64,000 nt of DNA, taken from assembly GCA_030602615.1 (NCBI GenBank), contig JAUVZM010000002.1, forward strand, positions 1 through 64,000, read 5' to 3'. Below, piece by piece: positions 10,125 to 18,815 of the stretch. This DNA is from a bacterium (GTDB lineage: Bacteria > Armatimonadota > Zipacnadia > Zipacnadales > Zipacnadaceae). The translations under genes were made by a program, and so were the position numbers. Each line of letters opens with the position of its first letter. The stretch's first letter is position 1. The notes beneath the pieces are model-generated. The model was not told the origin of the DNA, did not search any database, and was given only the letters and a program-made list of their open reading frames with translations.

Positions 10125-11110
10125 ATATTGACAGCAGCGTTGTGTTGGTAACTGGCGCGGGTGGATTTATTGGTAGTCATCTCGTTGAAGAGCTGGCGCG
10201 GCAGGGCGCAAAGGTGCGCTGCTTTGTGTGCTACAATTCGCGCAATGATCCCGGTCTTCTCAAGATGTTGCCCTATGAGGTGCGGGAGAGTCTGGAGATA
10301 GTAATGGCTGATCTTACCAGCCCCGAAGCTGTGCGGGAGGCAGTTGAGGGGACGGAAGTAGTTTTTCATCTTGGCGCTATCATCTCGATCCCCTACTCCT
10401 ACGCGCACCCGCGGGATGTACTTGAAGCGAACGTACAGGGCACACTGAACGTACTCTTGGCTGCCCGCGACGCACGAGTGGATCGGGTTGTTCATACCTC
10501 CACCAGTGAGGTGTACGGCAGCGCACAGTATGTTCCGATCGACGAAAAACATCCACTGTGCGCCCAGTCGCCCTATTCAGCCAGCAAGATTGCGGCCGAT
10601 AAGATAGCTGAGTCATTCGGACGGTCCTACGGGCTTGGTGTGGTGACAGTGCGGCCCTTCAATACTTACGGTCCGCGCCAGTCTGATCGGGCGGTGATTC
10701 CCACTATCATCGCCCAGGCGCTGACCGGGGACGAAGTATATCTGGGTGCCACCCATCCCCGCCGGGATCTGACATATGTCTCGGATACAGTAGCTGGCTT
10801 AATAGCTGCCGGATATGGCGAGGATCTCGAAGGTCAGACCATAAACTTGGGCAGCGGCCAGGACATCTCCATAGGCGATCTTGGTCATCGGATCATTGAC
10901 CTGGTGGGCCGAGATGTCGAACTGGTCTTTGATGCGACCAGGATTCGCCCGCAGGCAAGTGAGGTGCAGCAGCTTCTGGCTGATAACAGCAAGGCCGCAG
11001 AGCTTCTGGGCTGGCAGCCCCAGATAGAGCTGGACGAAGGGTTGCAACTTACAATCGATTGGATTTCTAACCGGCTACCCCTGTACAGTCCCGATGATTA
11101 CGTATTCTGA
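10121..11110 (+). CDS. NAD-dependent nucleotide-sugar 4,6-dehydratase/epimerase (LegB-like SDR)
   Basis: 329 aa extended SDR. The Rossmann motif TGAGGFIGSH sits at residues 11-20; the catalytic set is TSTSEVYG followed by YSASK. The region around CYNSRNDPGLL closely resembles LegB-type UDP-GlcNAc 4,6-dehydratases of the legionaminate route and related aminosugar dehydratases. It would convert an NDP-hexose to a 4-keto-6-deoxy sugar. A sugar-nucleotidyltransferase gene follows 7 nt downstream, so the two probably act in one precursor pathway. The aminotransferase and synthase expected for a full legionaminate pathway are absent from this window. Confidence 0.82.
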   Translation: MNIDSSVVLVTGAGGFIGSHLVEELARQGAKVRCFVCYNSRNDPGLLKMLPYEVRESLEIVMADLTSPEAVREAVEGTEVVFHLGAIISIPYSYAHPRDVLEANVQGTLNVLLAARDARVDRVVHTSTSEVYGSAQYVPIDEKHPLCAQSPYSASKIAADKIAESFGRSYGLGVVTVRPFNTYGPRQSDRAVIPTIIAQALTGDEVYLGATHPRRDLTYVSDTVAGLIAAGYGEDLEGQTINLGSGQDISIGDLGHRIIDLVGRDVELVFDATRIRPQASEVQQLLADNSKAAELLGWQPQIELDEGLQLTIDWISNRLPLYSPDDYVF

Positions 11111-11116
11111 AGGAGG

Positions 11117-11809
11117 ATGACAGTGAGGGCAGCTATATTGGCTGGGGGCGAGGGCAAGCGCCTGCGTCCCCTGACTAAATTAGTTCCCAAGCCGCTACTG
11201 CCGGTCGGCGATAGACCCATACTGCAGCTCATAATAGAGCAGCTCCGGCGAGACGGCTTCTACGACATTCATATTGCTACCGGCTACCGAGGAGAGATGA
11301 TTGAATCGTACTTTGGCGACGGTTCTGACTTCAAAGTCAATATTCGCTATTCTCGCGAAGAACAGCCCCTGGGCACCGCTGGTCCCCTGCGCCTAATAGA
11401 AAATCTGGGTGGAGAGCCAATCCTGGTCATAAATGGCGATATACTCACGGAAGCATCCCTTGCGGAGATTTATCGCTCACATCAGAACCGCAATCCCGCT
11501 CTGACAGTATGCACGGTGTCGCATTCGGTGAAGATCCAATACGGCATCTTGCAATCCACCGGTGATGGGATTGCCGGCATTGTCGAAAAGCCTGAATTAC
11601 AATACGACATTTTTGCGGGAATAGCGGTGCTTAGCCCAGAAGCCATAGACTGCATACCCCACGGCCAGCCTTATCAGATGACCGATGTCATAGAGGACTT
11701 GTGTAATAACGGTTCTGAGGTCATAGCTTATCCCATCCATGAATTCTGGATTGATATCGGTCGGCCCGAACAGTATGAAGAGGCCAACAACCTGCTGGCA
11801 GCGGCCTGA
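11117..11809 (+). CDS. Sugar-1-phosphate nucleotidyltransferase
   Basis: 230 aa, starting at ATG 11117 preceded by AAGGAGG. The signature LAGGEGKRLRPLT with PKPLLPVGDRPIL binds nucleotide and metal; the LVINGDIL strand supplies the catalytic Asp; FAGIAVLSPEAI and HEFWIDIGRPEQYEEA complete the fold. This size (only the catalytic domain, no left-handed beta-helix) fits RfbA/RmlA-like, HddC or LegF-type enzymes rather than GlmU. It makes an NDP-sugar, GDP- or dTDP/UDP-linked, for the cluster. Located directly after the LegB-like dehydratase. Confidence 0.85.
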   Translation: MTVRAAILAGGEGKRLRPLTKLVPKPLLPVGDRPILQLIIEQLRRDGFYDIHIATGYRGEMIESYFGDGSDFKVNIRYSREEQPLGTAGPLRLIENLGGEPILVINGDILTEASLAEIYRSHQNRNPALTVCTVSHSVKIQYGILQSTGDGIAGIVEKPELQYDIFAGIAVLSPEAIDCIPHGQPYQMTDVIEDLCNNGSEVIAYPIHEFWIDIGRPEQYEEANNLLAAA

Positions 11810-11886
11810 GACAAGACAAAAGGACTCCTGCCAATCCCTGGGCACTGTCATTCCTATGTTCCCGAGGGCGAAAGCGACAACAGACT

Positions 11887-12321
11887 ATGTGTGTGTGGTA
11901 TCAGCCTCAAGGCAGCAACTGTACCAGTGAGAACCATCGTCTTCTCGGCATTCTTCTATGGACTGCTGTCGCTGTTTACATGATTGGCATATGGATATTG
12001 TCGAGTATTGGCCCCCGTCTTACTGATCCCATTAACGCTACTGGAGTCCCTGATTTCTTCTGGCATCTGGGCCTTTACGCAGGATTAGCCTTGCTTACCA
12101 TCGCTGCCATTCGCAACACCTGGCCCCGACAAGCGACCTGGTTGTCTGCTGTGCAAGGAGCAGGGGTGGCCCTGAGTTACAGTCTGTTGGACGAAGTCCA
12201 TCAGGGCGTCGTACCCGGGCGAGGTACCGACCTCCAGGACATCGCCGGAAATCTGGCCGGAGTAATTCTGGCTACGGCGTTTCTGATACTTTGGCAAAGG
12301 CTCAAGACCTGGCATAGATAG
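11887..12321 (+). CDS. VanZ-family small membrane protein
   Basis: 144 aa with four predicted membrane helices. The conserved family segments are visible: DFFWHLGLYAGLALL in helix two and LLDEVHQGVVPGRGTDLQDI with the AGNLAG turn. The function of VanZ homologs is not settled; some lower teicoplanin binding, and many sit in cell-envelope or EPS clusters as this one does. The start is uncertain: ATG 11887 and GTG 11893 are both possible and neither has a strong ribosome site. Confidence 0.75.
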   Translation: MCVWYQPQGSNCTSENHRLLGILLWTAVAVYMIGIWILSSIGPRLTDPINATGVPDFFWHLGLYAGLALLTIAAIRNTWPRQATWLSAVQGAGVALSYSLLDEVHQGVVPGRGTDLQDIAGNLAGVILATAFLILWQRLKTWHR

Positions 12322-12393
12322 AGAAGTGTCTCGTCCGTTGAGGTCGAGCTATCTCACGTTGGCGTTCGGCGTGCACAACAGGAGGGCAAAGAC

Positions 12394-13308
12394 TTGAGCC
12401 GAGAGATATTTCGTGAAGTTTCCTGTCCAGTCTGTAAACTTCAGATCAATCAGTCCCTCGGGGTAGTTCCCGTTGGTGACAGATTTCGCCAGGCACTCGG
12501 GGACGCAGTGGAGATTCCTGCGGCTAAGGTTGTTCGTTGCAAAGCTTGCGGTCTGTACTACGTCCAACCTATGCCATTCCTGACAACGGAGCAGTACGAC
12601 AGATTGTATGACGAAGACTATTTTCCTCAGAATCCGCCTCGATGGGAGGAGCGCAGATGGCGGGATGCGGAGCGGCGTCTTGGTCTGATCGCTGACCTGG
12701 TGGGGGAAGATGGCGAGCTTCTCGACGTCGGGTGCGGTGAAGGACGGATGCTTAGCATAGCCCGGGCCCGTGGGTGGAAATGCCGGGGCCTCGAGACTTC
12801 TCAGCCCTTGGCCAAGGCGGCGGAAAAGGCCTCAGGAGCACCAGTTGATGTAGGTGTTTTGGAGTCGATAGGCTACGAGGATTCCCGCTTCGCCGCAGTC
12901 TATTTGGACAGCGTCCTTGAACATGTACCCACGCCTGCAGAGTTCGCGAGCGAGATAGCCAGAATCCTTCGGGTCGGGGGAGCGGCCTACATCGTTGTTC
13001 CCAATGAGAACGGCTTATCCTCGCGGGTGCTGGGGCTAGTACAGGCACTTCGCGGGCATAATAGGCGGCTCACACCATTCTCTTCACCGTATCATTGGAT
13101 TGGGTTCTGCAAGCGTAGCCTAGCGGACTGTTTCCGGCGCGCGCATCTGCGGCCGGTGTTCGTCCGAGCCATGCACGGAAGAATGGAGATCTGGAAGCAT
13201 CCCGATCGGTCGAGAAGCTGGAAGTGGTGGCTACTACACTGTCTCTATACGACGGAGGAATTGATTGGCATGGGGCGCACACTGGAGGCGATGTTCCAAA
13301 AGCTTTAG
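12394..13308 (+). CDS. SAM-dependent methyltransferase with N-terminal zinc-ribbon-like segment
   Basis: 304 aa, TTG start 8 nt behind AGGAGGG. The N-terminus has paired cysteines (CPVCKL and CKACGLYY) as in the metal-binding head of many sugar C-methyltransferases and small-molecule methyltransferases. The class I core follows: LLDVGCGEGRML (motif I), YLDSVLEHVPTP (post-motif) and ILRVGGAAYIVVPNE. Context suggests methylation of a nucleotide sugar or of the polysaccharide end, but the substrate is not identifiable. Confidence 0.8.
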   Translation: MSREIFREVSCPVCKLQINQSLGVVPVGDRFRQALGDAVEIPAAKVVRCKACGLYYVQPMPFLTTEQYDRLYDEDYFPQNPPRWEERRWRDAERRLGLIADLVGEDGELLDVGCGEGRMLSIARARGWKCRGLETSQPLAKAAEKASGAPVDVGVLESIGYEDSRFAAVYLDSVLEHVPTPAEFASEIARILRVGGAAYIVVPNENGLSSRVLGLVQALRGHNRRLTPFSSPYHWIGFCKRSLADCFRRAHLRPVFVRAMHGRMEIWKHPDRSRSWKWWLLHCLYTTEELIGMGRTLEAMFQKL

Positions 13309-13424
13309 CCTGGATCTCTGGAAAGCGATGCCAAGGCAGCAGTGTTATATTGTGCCCTGGGCGATGAGGGTTAAAGGGTGAACCACCGAGTATATGAGGT
13401 TCAATCTGCTGGCAGGATGAGAGG

Positions 13425-13904
13425 TTGAGTATTGTGATGAAGTCCATTGGGATATTGTTAAAACTCTGGAGAAAAGTAAGCCACTTGCTCGCGCGCCACT
13501 GCTTGTTCACGCCGCTGCGCATTGCACTATATCGGCAGGCAGGAGCGCGCGTAGGGAGACGGGTGTTTATCGGCCTGGAGTGCTACCTGGATGAGTACAA
13601 GTCTGCTCAGATCATCATTGAGGACCACGCCCATGTGGCGTATCGGGTAACATTCATAGCTCATGGCCCACCCTGGCCGAGCGGACGGCCAATCCACATA
13701 GAGTCGACAGCCTTTGTTGGCGCGTGCGTAGTTATTCTGCCCGGGGTTCGAATCGGACGCGGGGCCATGGTAGGTGCTGGCAGTGTGGTTGTGCACGACG
13801 TGGAACCATGGACTGTGGTAGCTGGTTGTCCGGCCAGACCAATTCAGTCCAGGTTCGATAAAGCATATCTAGTAAGAAGGAGCGAGAGAATGCTCGCCAT
13901 TTGA
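13425..13904 (+). CDS. Hexapeptide-repeat acyltransferase (left-handed beta-helix)
   Basis: 159 aa. Hexapeptide repeats run from about residue 40 (VGRRVFIGLECYLDE) to 140, ending with IGRGAMVGAGSVVVHDVEPW and the AGCPARPI loop characteristic of the maltose/serine O-acetyltransferase group. An FIAHG histidine is the likely catalytic base. It probably O-acetylates a sugar of the repeat unit using acetyl-CoA. TTG 13425, GTG 13434 or ATG 13437 could be the start. A short spacer of about 220 nt with no recognisable gene follows. Confidence 0.82.
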   Translation: MSIVMKSIGILLKLWRKVSHLLARHCLFTPLRIALYRQAGARVGRRVFIGLECYLDEYKSAQIIIEDHAHVAYRVTFIAHGPPWPSGRPIHIESTAFVGACVVILPGVRIGRGAMVGAGSVVVHDVEPWTVVAGCPARPIQSRFDKAYLVRRSERMLAI

Positions 13905-14128
13905 GTCCGGGCTGCCGGGCGGTATGTGTGGGACCAGGGCCTGAGTTCGGAAGGCCAGCGGTGCAAGCTGGTGGAGCCGGTGCGCCAGCCTACGCCACTT
14001 GGCCAGTCAGGTGGGTTGACGCAGAGTTGCTCGGCGCCGATATGCAGGGCTGGCCGGCAAGCAGAAGCGGTATGGGTGCCTGCGGACGGCAGGGCTGTAC
14101 AATAAACGCAACCTGTAAACACTGAGCT

Positions 14129-15211
14129 ATGGAGAGAAGTTCTGTGGGTCATTACAGCAAATCTGTTGAACAATTGCCGTGCGTTTCGGTGATCATTCCT
14201 GTTCGCAACGAAGAGGAACACATCGAGCAGTGCCTGACGAGCGTTCTGGATCAGGACTACCCAAATATCGCAGAAATATTAGTCATTGACGGTATGTCCA
14301 CTGACGGCACTCGCGAGATTGTTCGGCAGTACGTCTTGACCGATTCACGTATACAGATGGTTGACAACCTGAAGCAAATCGTCACCGCAGCTCTGAACAT
14401 TGGCTTTCAGAAGGCAACTGGCGAGGTCATCGTGCGAATGGATGCCCACGCGGTTTATGTCAACGATTATGTGTCCAAATGCGTACACTATCTGCGGGAA
14501 ACAGGCGCAGGTGTTGTGGGCGGGCCGGCGAGGCCCGTCTGCGAGGATAGCCTTTCGGGCAAGATCATAGCTGCTCTGCATAAGAGTCCCTTCGGGATCG
14601 GCGTAGCGAGTTTTCGTCGCACCGATGTAGATGGTTATGTTGATACGGTTTGGAACGGCGCGTTCCGGGCGGTGGCGCTTGATGAGGCCGGACGCTATGT
14701 CCGCGAAGAACTGACCCGCAGTGAAGATATTGATTTGAACTCGAGAATAAGGGCCGCGGGGTATAGGGTCTTCTTGACGCCGAAAATTCGGGCATGGTAC
14801 TACCCAAGGTCATCCCTGTGGGCGGTGCTCAAGCAAAACTTCGGCAACGGCTGCGGCGTTGTTCAATCTCTAGCAACCAGGGCAGGTGGCGTTAGGCTGC
14901 GTCATCTGGTGCCCGGTGTCTTTGTAGCTACGCTTCTCTTGCTGCCCGTGCTGAGTATCGCATGGCCTGGCGTATTGTGGGTACTGGCTTCCCTATTGGC
15001 AATATACAGCTTTCTGCTAGTGGTTCATTCAGTCCTGGCTATTGTCCAGTATGGTGCGGCGGTGGGCCTACTTATGCCGGTTGTCTTCGCCTCACTTCAT
15101 ATCTGTTACGGCTTAGGGTCGCTTTGGGGGATAGCAAAGGCTGCGACGTACAGACGCCCGGAGTATCCACAAGCGAAATATGATAAGACTCTCCCAAAGC
15201 CGTCGGCGTAA
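14129..15211 (+). CDS. Family 2 glycosyltransferase with C-terminal membrane helices (ExoA-like)
   Basis: 360 aa. The GT2 fold is clear: VSVIIPVRNEEEHIEQCL at the N-terminus, LVIDGMSTDGT, VRMDAHAVYVNDYV (DxD-like) and the acceptor-site RSEDIDLNSRIR. Three or four helices follow from about residue 260. This arrangement matches succinoglycan ExoA-type enzymes that transfer a sugar to the lipid-linked intermediate at the inner membrane. ATG 14129 has no site before it, but GTG 14144 lies about 7 nt after GGAGAG and may be the true start. The 3' end overlaps the next gene by 32 nt. Confidence 0.85.
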   Translation: MERSSVGHYSKSVEQLPCVSVIIPVRNEEEHIEQCLTSVLDQDYPNIAEILVIDGMSTDGTREIVRQYVLTDSRIQMVDNLKQIVTAALNIGFQKATGEVIVRMDAHAVYVNDYVSKCVHYLRETGAGVVGGPARPVCEDSLSGKIIAALHKSPFGIGVASFRRTDVDGYVDTVWNGAFRAVALDEAGRYVREELTRSEDIDLNSRIRAAGYRVFLTPKIRAWYYPRSSLWAVLKQNFGNGCGVVQSLATRAGGVRLRHLVPGVFVATLLLLPVLSIAWPGVLWVLASLLAIYSFLLVVHSVLAIVQYGAAVGLLMPVVFASLHICYGLGSLWGIAKAATYRRPEYPQAKYDKTLPKPSA

Positions 15212-16511
15212 CGGCGGTGGCAATAACCTCGCAGAGGTAATCACAACGGGAATAGAACCGTCATTGAAGGACAATGCAGCATACATAACCGCCGTCGAAC
15301 TGGGACATGTAGGGCATCCCTTAGCTGAAAGGTTCGTGGCCGCCGGGTTTGACACTGTCGGTATTGATACCGATGCGACCAGGGTTGACGAAGTGAACAA
15401 TTACAATAGTGGGGCTTACTCGGCAAAGGGCGAACTCGTCGCCAGCAAAGACTATGATGTTATTAATAGTTGCGAGGTGGTTTGCGTTTGTGTCCCAACT
15501 GGCATAGACCTACACCTCCAACCGGACCTTTCCCACATCAGAGCTGCGACCCAACAGATTGCCCAGCGGTTGCACGCTGGTCAACTGGTCGTGGTGGAAA
15601 GTACCGTTTTCCCTGGAGCGACCGAGGAGTTCATCCTTCCGATTCTGAGCAAGTCTGGCTTGTCGGTCGGCAGGGATTACTATCTCGGATATTCCCCGAA
15701 TAGAATTGACCCCGGCAACAAGCGGCACGACCTCAGCACCATCCCCAAACTAGTATCAGGCGTCACCGACGCCTGCCAGACCATGACAGTTGCGTTATAC
15801 ACCCAGATTGCCAACAAAGTCATCCCTGTGTCCACAACGCAGGTCGCTGAGATGGCTAAGCTCTTGGAAAACATGTTCAGAAATGTAAACATTGCACTGG
15901 TAAATGAATTGGCGTTGTTTTGTGAGCAGTCAGGGATCAATATTTGGGAGGTAATTGAGGCCGCAGCAACAAAGCCGTTCGGTTTTATGAAGTTTACGCC
16001 AGGACCAGGGGTTGGCGGCCACTGCATCCCCGTCGACCCGCTCTATCTATCGTGGTGCGCTCGGAAATGGGGGTTCCAGATTCGCTTTGTTGAGCTGGCA
16101 AGTAGCATCAACTCAAGAATGCCTGAGCATGTGGTGAACAAAGTTGTCAAGGCGCTCAACGCGGTCGGCAAGCCCGTGAAGGGCTCCGCAATACTTGTTC
16201 TGGGGGTGGCGTACAAGCCCAACGTGGGCGACACACGCCATTCGCCTGCATTTCTCATTATGGAACGACTGCGGGCGTTAGGTGCTGAGGTCGTCTACAA
16301 CGACCCGTATGTGCCCTCGATATCTTACAAGGGGTTAGCTTTGGAATCTGTTGCTCTGGACAAAGAGGTCCTCCAGGGAGCTGATTGCGTCCTACTTGTG
16401 ACCAACCACGGAGACTATCCTTACGAGCGTATTGCGAATCAGGCCAAGCTAATTGTGGACACACGAAACGCTTTTGCAGACTATCCCGGGCCGCACATAC
16501 ATCACCTTTGA
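15180..16511 (+). CDS. UDP-aminosugar dehydrogenase paralog with altered signature motifs (WecC/WbpA family)
   Basis: 443 aa. Most of the UDP-glucose/UDP-ManNAc dehydrogenase fold is intact: VVVESTVFPGAT, LLENMFRNVNIALVNELA, the catalytic-cysteine loop PGPGVGGHCIPVDP and VLGVAYKPNVGDTRHSP. Two signatures are changed. The Rossmann loop, normally GLGYVGLP, reads ELGHVGHP, with Glu40 in place of the first Gly. The usual SPERI reads SPNRI (Asn174). Known enzymes oxidise C6 of a UDP-sugar to a uronic acid with 2 NAD. Whether this one binds NAD normally is open. A canonical paralog lies at 27781. The overlap with the preceding gene suggests a later start is possible, but none is obvious. Confidence 0.8.
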   Translation: MIRLSQSRRRNGGGNNLAEVITTGIEPSLKDNAAYITAVELGHVGHPLAERFVAAGFDTVGIDTDATRVDEVNNYNSGAYSAKGELVASKDYDVINSCEVVCVCVPTGIDLHLQPDLSHIRAATQQIAQRLHAGQLVVVESTVFPGATEEFILPILSKSGLSVGRDYYLGYSPNRIDPGNKRHDLSTIPKLVSGVTDACQTMTVALYTQIANKVIPVSTTQVAEMAKLLENMFRNVNIALVNELALFCEQSGINIWEVIEAAATKPFGFMKFTPGPGVGGHCIPVDPLYLSWCARKWGFQIRFVELASSINSRMPEHVVNKVVKALNAVGKPVKGSAILVLGVAYKPNVGDTRHSPAFLIMERLRALGAEVVYNDPYVPSISYKGLALESVALDKEVLQGADCVLLVTNHGDYPYERIANQAKLIVDTRNAFADYPGPHIHHL

Positions 16512-16527
16512 AACTGCAGGGATTATA

Positions 16528-16598
16528 GTGGACCCCCACAACGGTACCAATATGCATCTTAAAGAAGGCACCATGCCTGTCTTGACAATGGGGTCCAC
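16528..16598. repeat. Short element bounded by 9-bp inverted repeats (possible MITE or IS deletion derivative)
   Basis: GTGGACCCC at 16528-16536 and GGGGTCCAC at 16590-16598 are exact inverted repeats enclosing 53 bp. TGGACC-type ends resemble termini of several IS3-group elements. No transposase coding lies inside. It sits in the gap just before two visibly AT-richer genes. It could instead be a chance pair or a regulatory palindrome. Confidence 0.35.
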
Positions 16599-16731
16599 CT
16601 AAGTGAATGCATTGTTCCCGAATTACACGGTACTGCTGCACCTCAAAGATATGACATAACGAGGGACCAGCTGAGAGTATGGTCCTTGACGTGACACAGT
16701 GTTGTGTGAAGATATCGGCAAGGAGGGTTCC

Positions 16732-17745
16732 ATGTTATTTCTTGAGCGCTTGGATCTTGAGGATGTTGACTGGCATTCGTTGGATGCCCTGCCAGATCGG
16801 ACGATTCATCAAACACGACCATGGCTCGAGTTTCTCAAGAGAACACAGGGCGCAGAACCCGTGGTAGCGGCTTTGGTGAACGGTGATGAAAGAATAGGAT
16901 ACTTCACCGGCGCAATTGTCCGAAAGTTTGGTCTGAGAATTCTCGGAAGTCCCTTCAAAGGGTGGAGTACTGACTACATGGGATTCAACCTGCTGAGAGA
17001 GGTATCCAATGTTCAAGCGCTTACGGCGCTAAAACACTTTGTTTTCGAACAATTGGAATGTGTTCACTTTGAGATCGTGGATCGGCATCTTTCTTTGGAC
17101 GATATAGACGGAAATGATCCGGACCTGGAGTATTCCTTGCAGATGACCTATGAAGTAGATCTGACACAACCGACAGAAGTGTTGTTCGCTAATCTGAATA
17201 GCGATCGCCGACGATGTATCCGTAGGGCACAAGAGAAAGGTGTATTCGTAGAAGAGGCACACGATATTGAGTTCGCTGAAGACTATTATGCTCAGCTTCA
17301 AGATGTATTCGCAAAGCAGTCGCTCGTACCTACCTATGGCATAGAACGGGTTCACGAGTTGATCAGATGCATTCACCCCACCGGAATGCTTCTCCTGCTT
17401 CGCGTAAAAGACCCGGAAGGGAACTGCATAGCGACCGGGATTTTCCCAGCCATGAACGATACCGCGTACTTCTGGGGTGCAGCTGCGTGGCGGAAAGATC
17501 TGCGCTGGCACCCTCATGAACCGATGCACTGGTACGCCATGAATTACTGGAAAAAGCGGGGAATCAAGCGCTATGACTTCGGTGGCGGCGGAGAATACAA
17601 GAAGAAGTACGGTGGATACAAGATAACCGTGCCACGTTTCATGTGCTCCAAATACGCACTACTTAAGACCCTACGAAATACAGCCCAGCGTGCTGTCAGT
17701 ATGCGCCAACGGTTGGTGGGTAGGTTCAGGCACCCCGCGAGGTGA
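16732..17745 (+). CDS. FemAB/GNAT-like aminoacyl- or acetyltransferase
   Basis: 337 aa. Start set at ATG 16732 because AAGGAGG lies 5 nt upstream; the frame opens earlier at GTG 16699. The protein looks like the tandem-GNAT, FemAB-related group (Acetyltransf_6-type): TRPWLEFLKRTQGAEP near the N-terminus, a central NLNSDRRRCIRRAQEKGV helix pair, and the C-terminal half with HEPMHWYAMNYWKKRGIKRYDFGGGGEYKKKYGG. In EPS clusters such proteins are thought to acylate or aminoacylate sugars. Base composition is lower in GC than the flanking transferase genes. It ends 4 nt before the deacetylase-like gene. Confidence 0.72.
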   Translation: MLFLERLDLEDVDWHSLDALPDRTIHQTRPWLEFLKRTQGAEPVVAALVNGDERIGYFTGAIVRKFGLRILGSPFKGWSTDYMGFNLLREVSNVQALTALKHFVFEQLECVHFEIVDRHLSLDDIDGNDPDLEYSLQMTYEVDLTQPTEVLFANLNSDRRRCIRRAQEKGVFVEEAHDIEFAEDYYAQLQDVFAKQSLVPTYGIERVHELIRCIHPTGMLLLLRVKDPEGNCIATGIFPAMNDTAYFWGAAAWRKDLRWHPHEPMHWYAMNYWKKRGIKRYDFGGGGEYKKKYGGYKITVPRFMCSKYALLKTLRNTAQRAVSMRQRLVGRFRHPAR

Positions 17746-17749
17746 AATC

Positions 17750-18694
17750 GTGAGTGCGCTTGTGAATGGTTTTCCGGGGAAGAAACACTTTGCATTTTCC
17801 ATTTTTGACGACACAGACAATGCCACAATACATAACGTTGAGCCTGTTTACCGGTTTCTGTCAAAATTGGGAATTTACACCACCAAATCTGTGTGGCCTT
17901 TGCCTTGTGTACCAAACATCCCCTCAGCTGGTGACACATTAGCAGATAAGCAATATTTAGAGTTCATATTGTGGCTGAACTCCGAAGGATTCGAGATCGC
18001 TTTCCACAACGCGCAGAACCAGGATGCAAAGCGAGAAGCTACAGCACGTGGCTTTACGCAGTTTCAAGAGTTAATTGGCGCTCGTCCTCGCACCCACACA
18101 AATCATCGTGCCAATCGCGAGAACATCTATTGGGGCGCGAAACGCCTTAATAGTGTCTCAATCAGGGTTGCATACAATATTGCGACGCGCCTGAAATGGC
18201 GCAATTATTTTCAGGGAGAAGTTGAGTCGTCGCCCTACTTTTGGGGCGACATTTGCAGGAGCTATATTGACTACGTTCGCGGCTTCGTTTTTGACGAGGT
18301 GAATCTGCAGCGTATCAACCCCACCATGCCGTATCATGATCCTCGTAAACCGTTCGTAAATTATTGGTTTAGCAGCACTGACGGGCACAACGTGGATTCG
18401 TTTTCCAGAGCAATGTGCGAGGCGAACCAAGACCGACTAGAAACAGAAGGCGGCGTATGCATTATGTACACTCACTTCGCGGCTGGGTTTTGTGACAATG
18501 GTACTGTTCAGTCTGACTTCAAACGTCTGATGCACAGGCTTGCCACTAAGAATGGCTGGTTTGTGCCGGTTGCTACATTGCTGGACTTCTTGAAAGACAG
18601 AAACAATAGTTCCGTCATACCGAGGCAAGAATTGGCGAACATGGAACGTCACTGGTTGCTGCAGAAGTTGGCAAGGGGCTGGCGTGGGGATTAG
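17750..18694 (+). CDS. Polysaccharide-deacetylase-like (NodB-fold) protein
   Basis: 314 aa from GTG 17750, which follows GAGGTGA; the frame opens at 17690 but would overlap the previous gene. The N-terminus FAFSIFDDTDNATIHNV resembles the first NodB motif, with DD where carbohydrate esterase family 4 enzymes keep the catalytic and metal aspartates. The usual H-x3-H metal motif is not obvious; FHNAQN and THTNHRAN are candidates. Proteins of this kind frequently neighbour FemAB-like genes in EPS loci. Likely role: removal of an N-acetyl group from a glycan, but divergence makes activity uncertain. AT-richer than the cluster average, like its partner. Confidence 0.65.
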   Translation: MSALVNGFPGKKHFAFSIFDDTDNATIHNVEPVYRFLSKLGIYTTKSVWPLPCVPNIPSAGDTLADKQYLEFILWLNSEGFEIAFHNAQNQDAKREATARGFTQFQELIGARPRTHTNHRANRENIYWGAKRLNSVSIRVAYNIATRLKWRNYFQGEVESSPYFWGDICRSYIDYVRGFVFDEVNLQRINPTMPYHDPRKPFVNYWFSSTDGHNVDSFSRAMCEANQDRLETEGGVCIMYTHFAAGFCDNGTVQSDFKRLMHRLATKNGWFVPVATLLDFLKDRNNSSVIPRQELANMERHWLLQKLARGWRGD

Positions 18695-18815
18695 CAGATG
18701 ATTGGGTCACAGGAGTATATGCGTGGGAGGATGCTCTCATACGCCCTGTAAATATGCCGTTGCCATCTGCAAACTCCAGAACTGATCCGCGCGTCGTGAG
18801 ATTGGCACCAAATGT

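Noticed and set aside
13745-13754. GGTTCGAATC, resembling a tRNA T-loop
   Set aside because: It lies inside the hexapeptide acyltransferase gene and no acceptor, D or anticodon arms can be folded around it.
13901-14125. 74-codon frame between acyltransferase and GT2 genes
   Set aside because: Gly/Ala/Pro-rich composition expected of a chance frame in GC-rich DNA.
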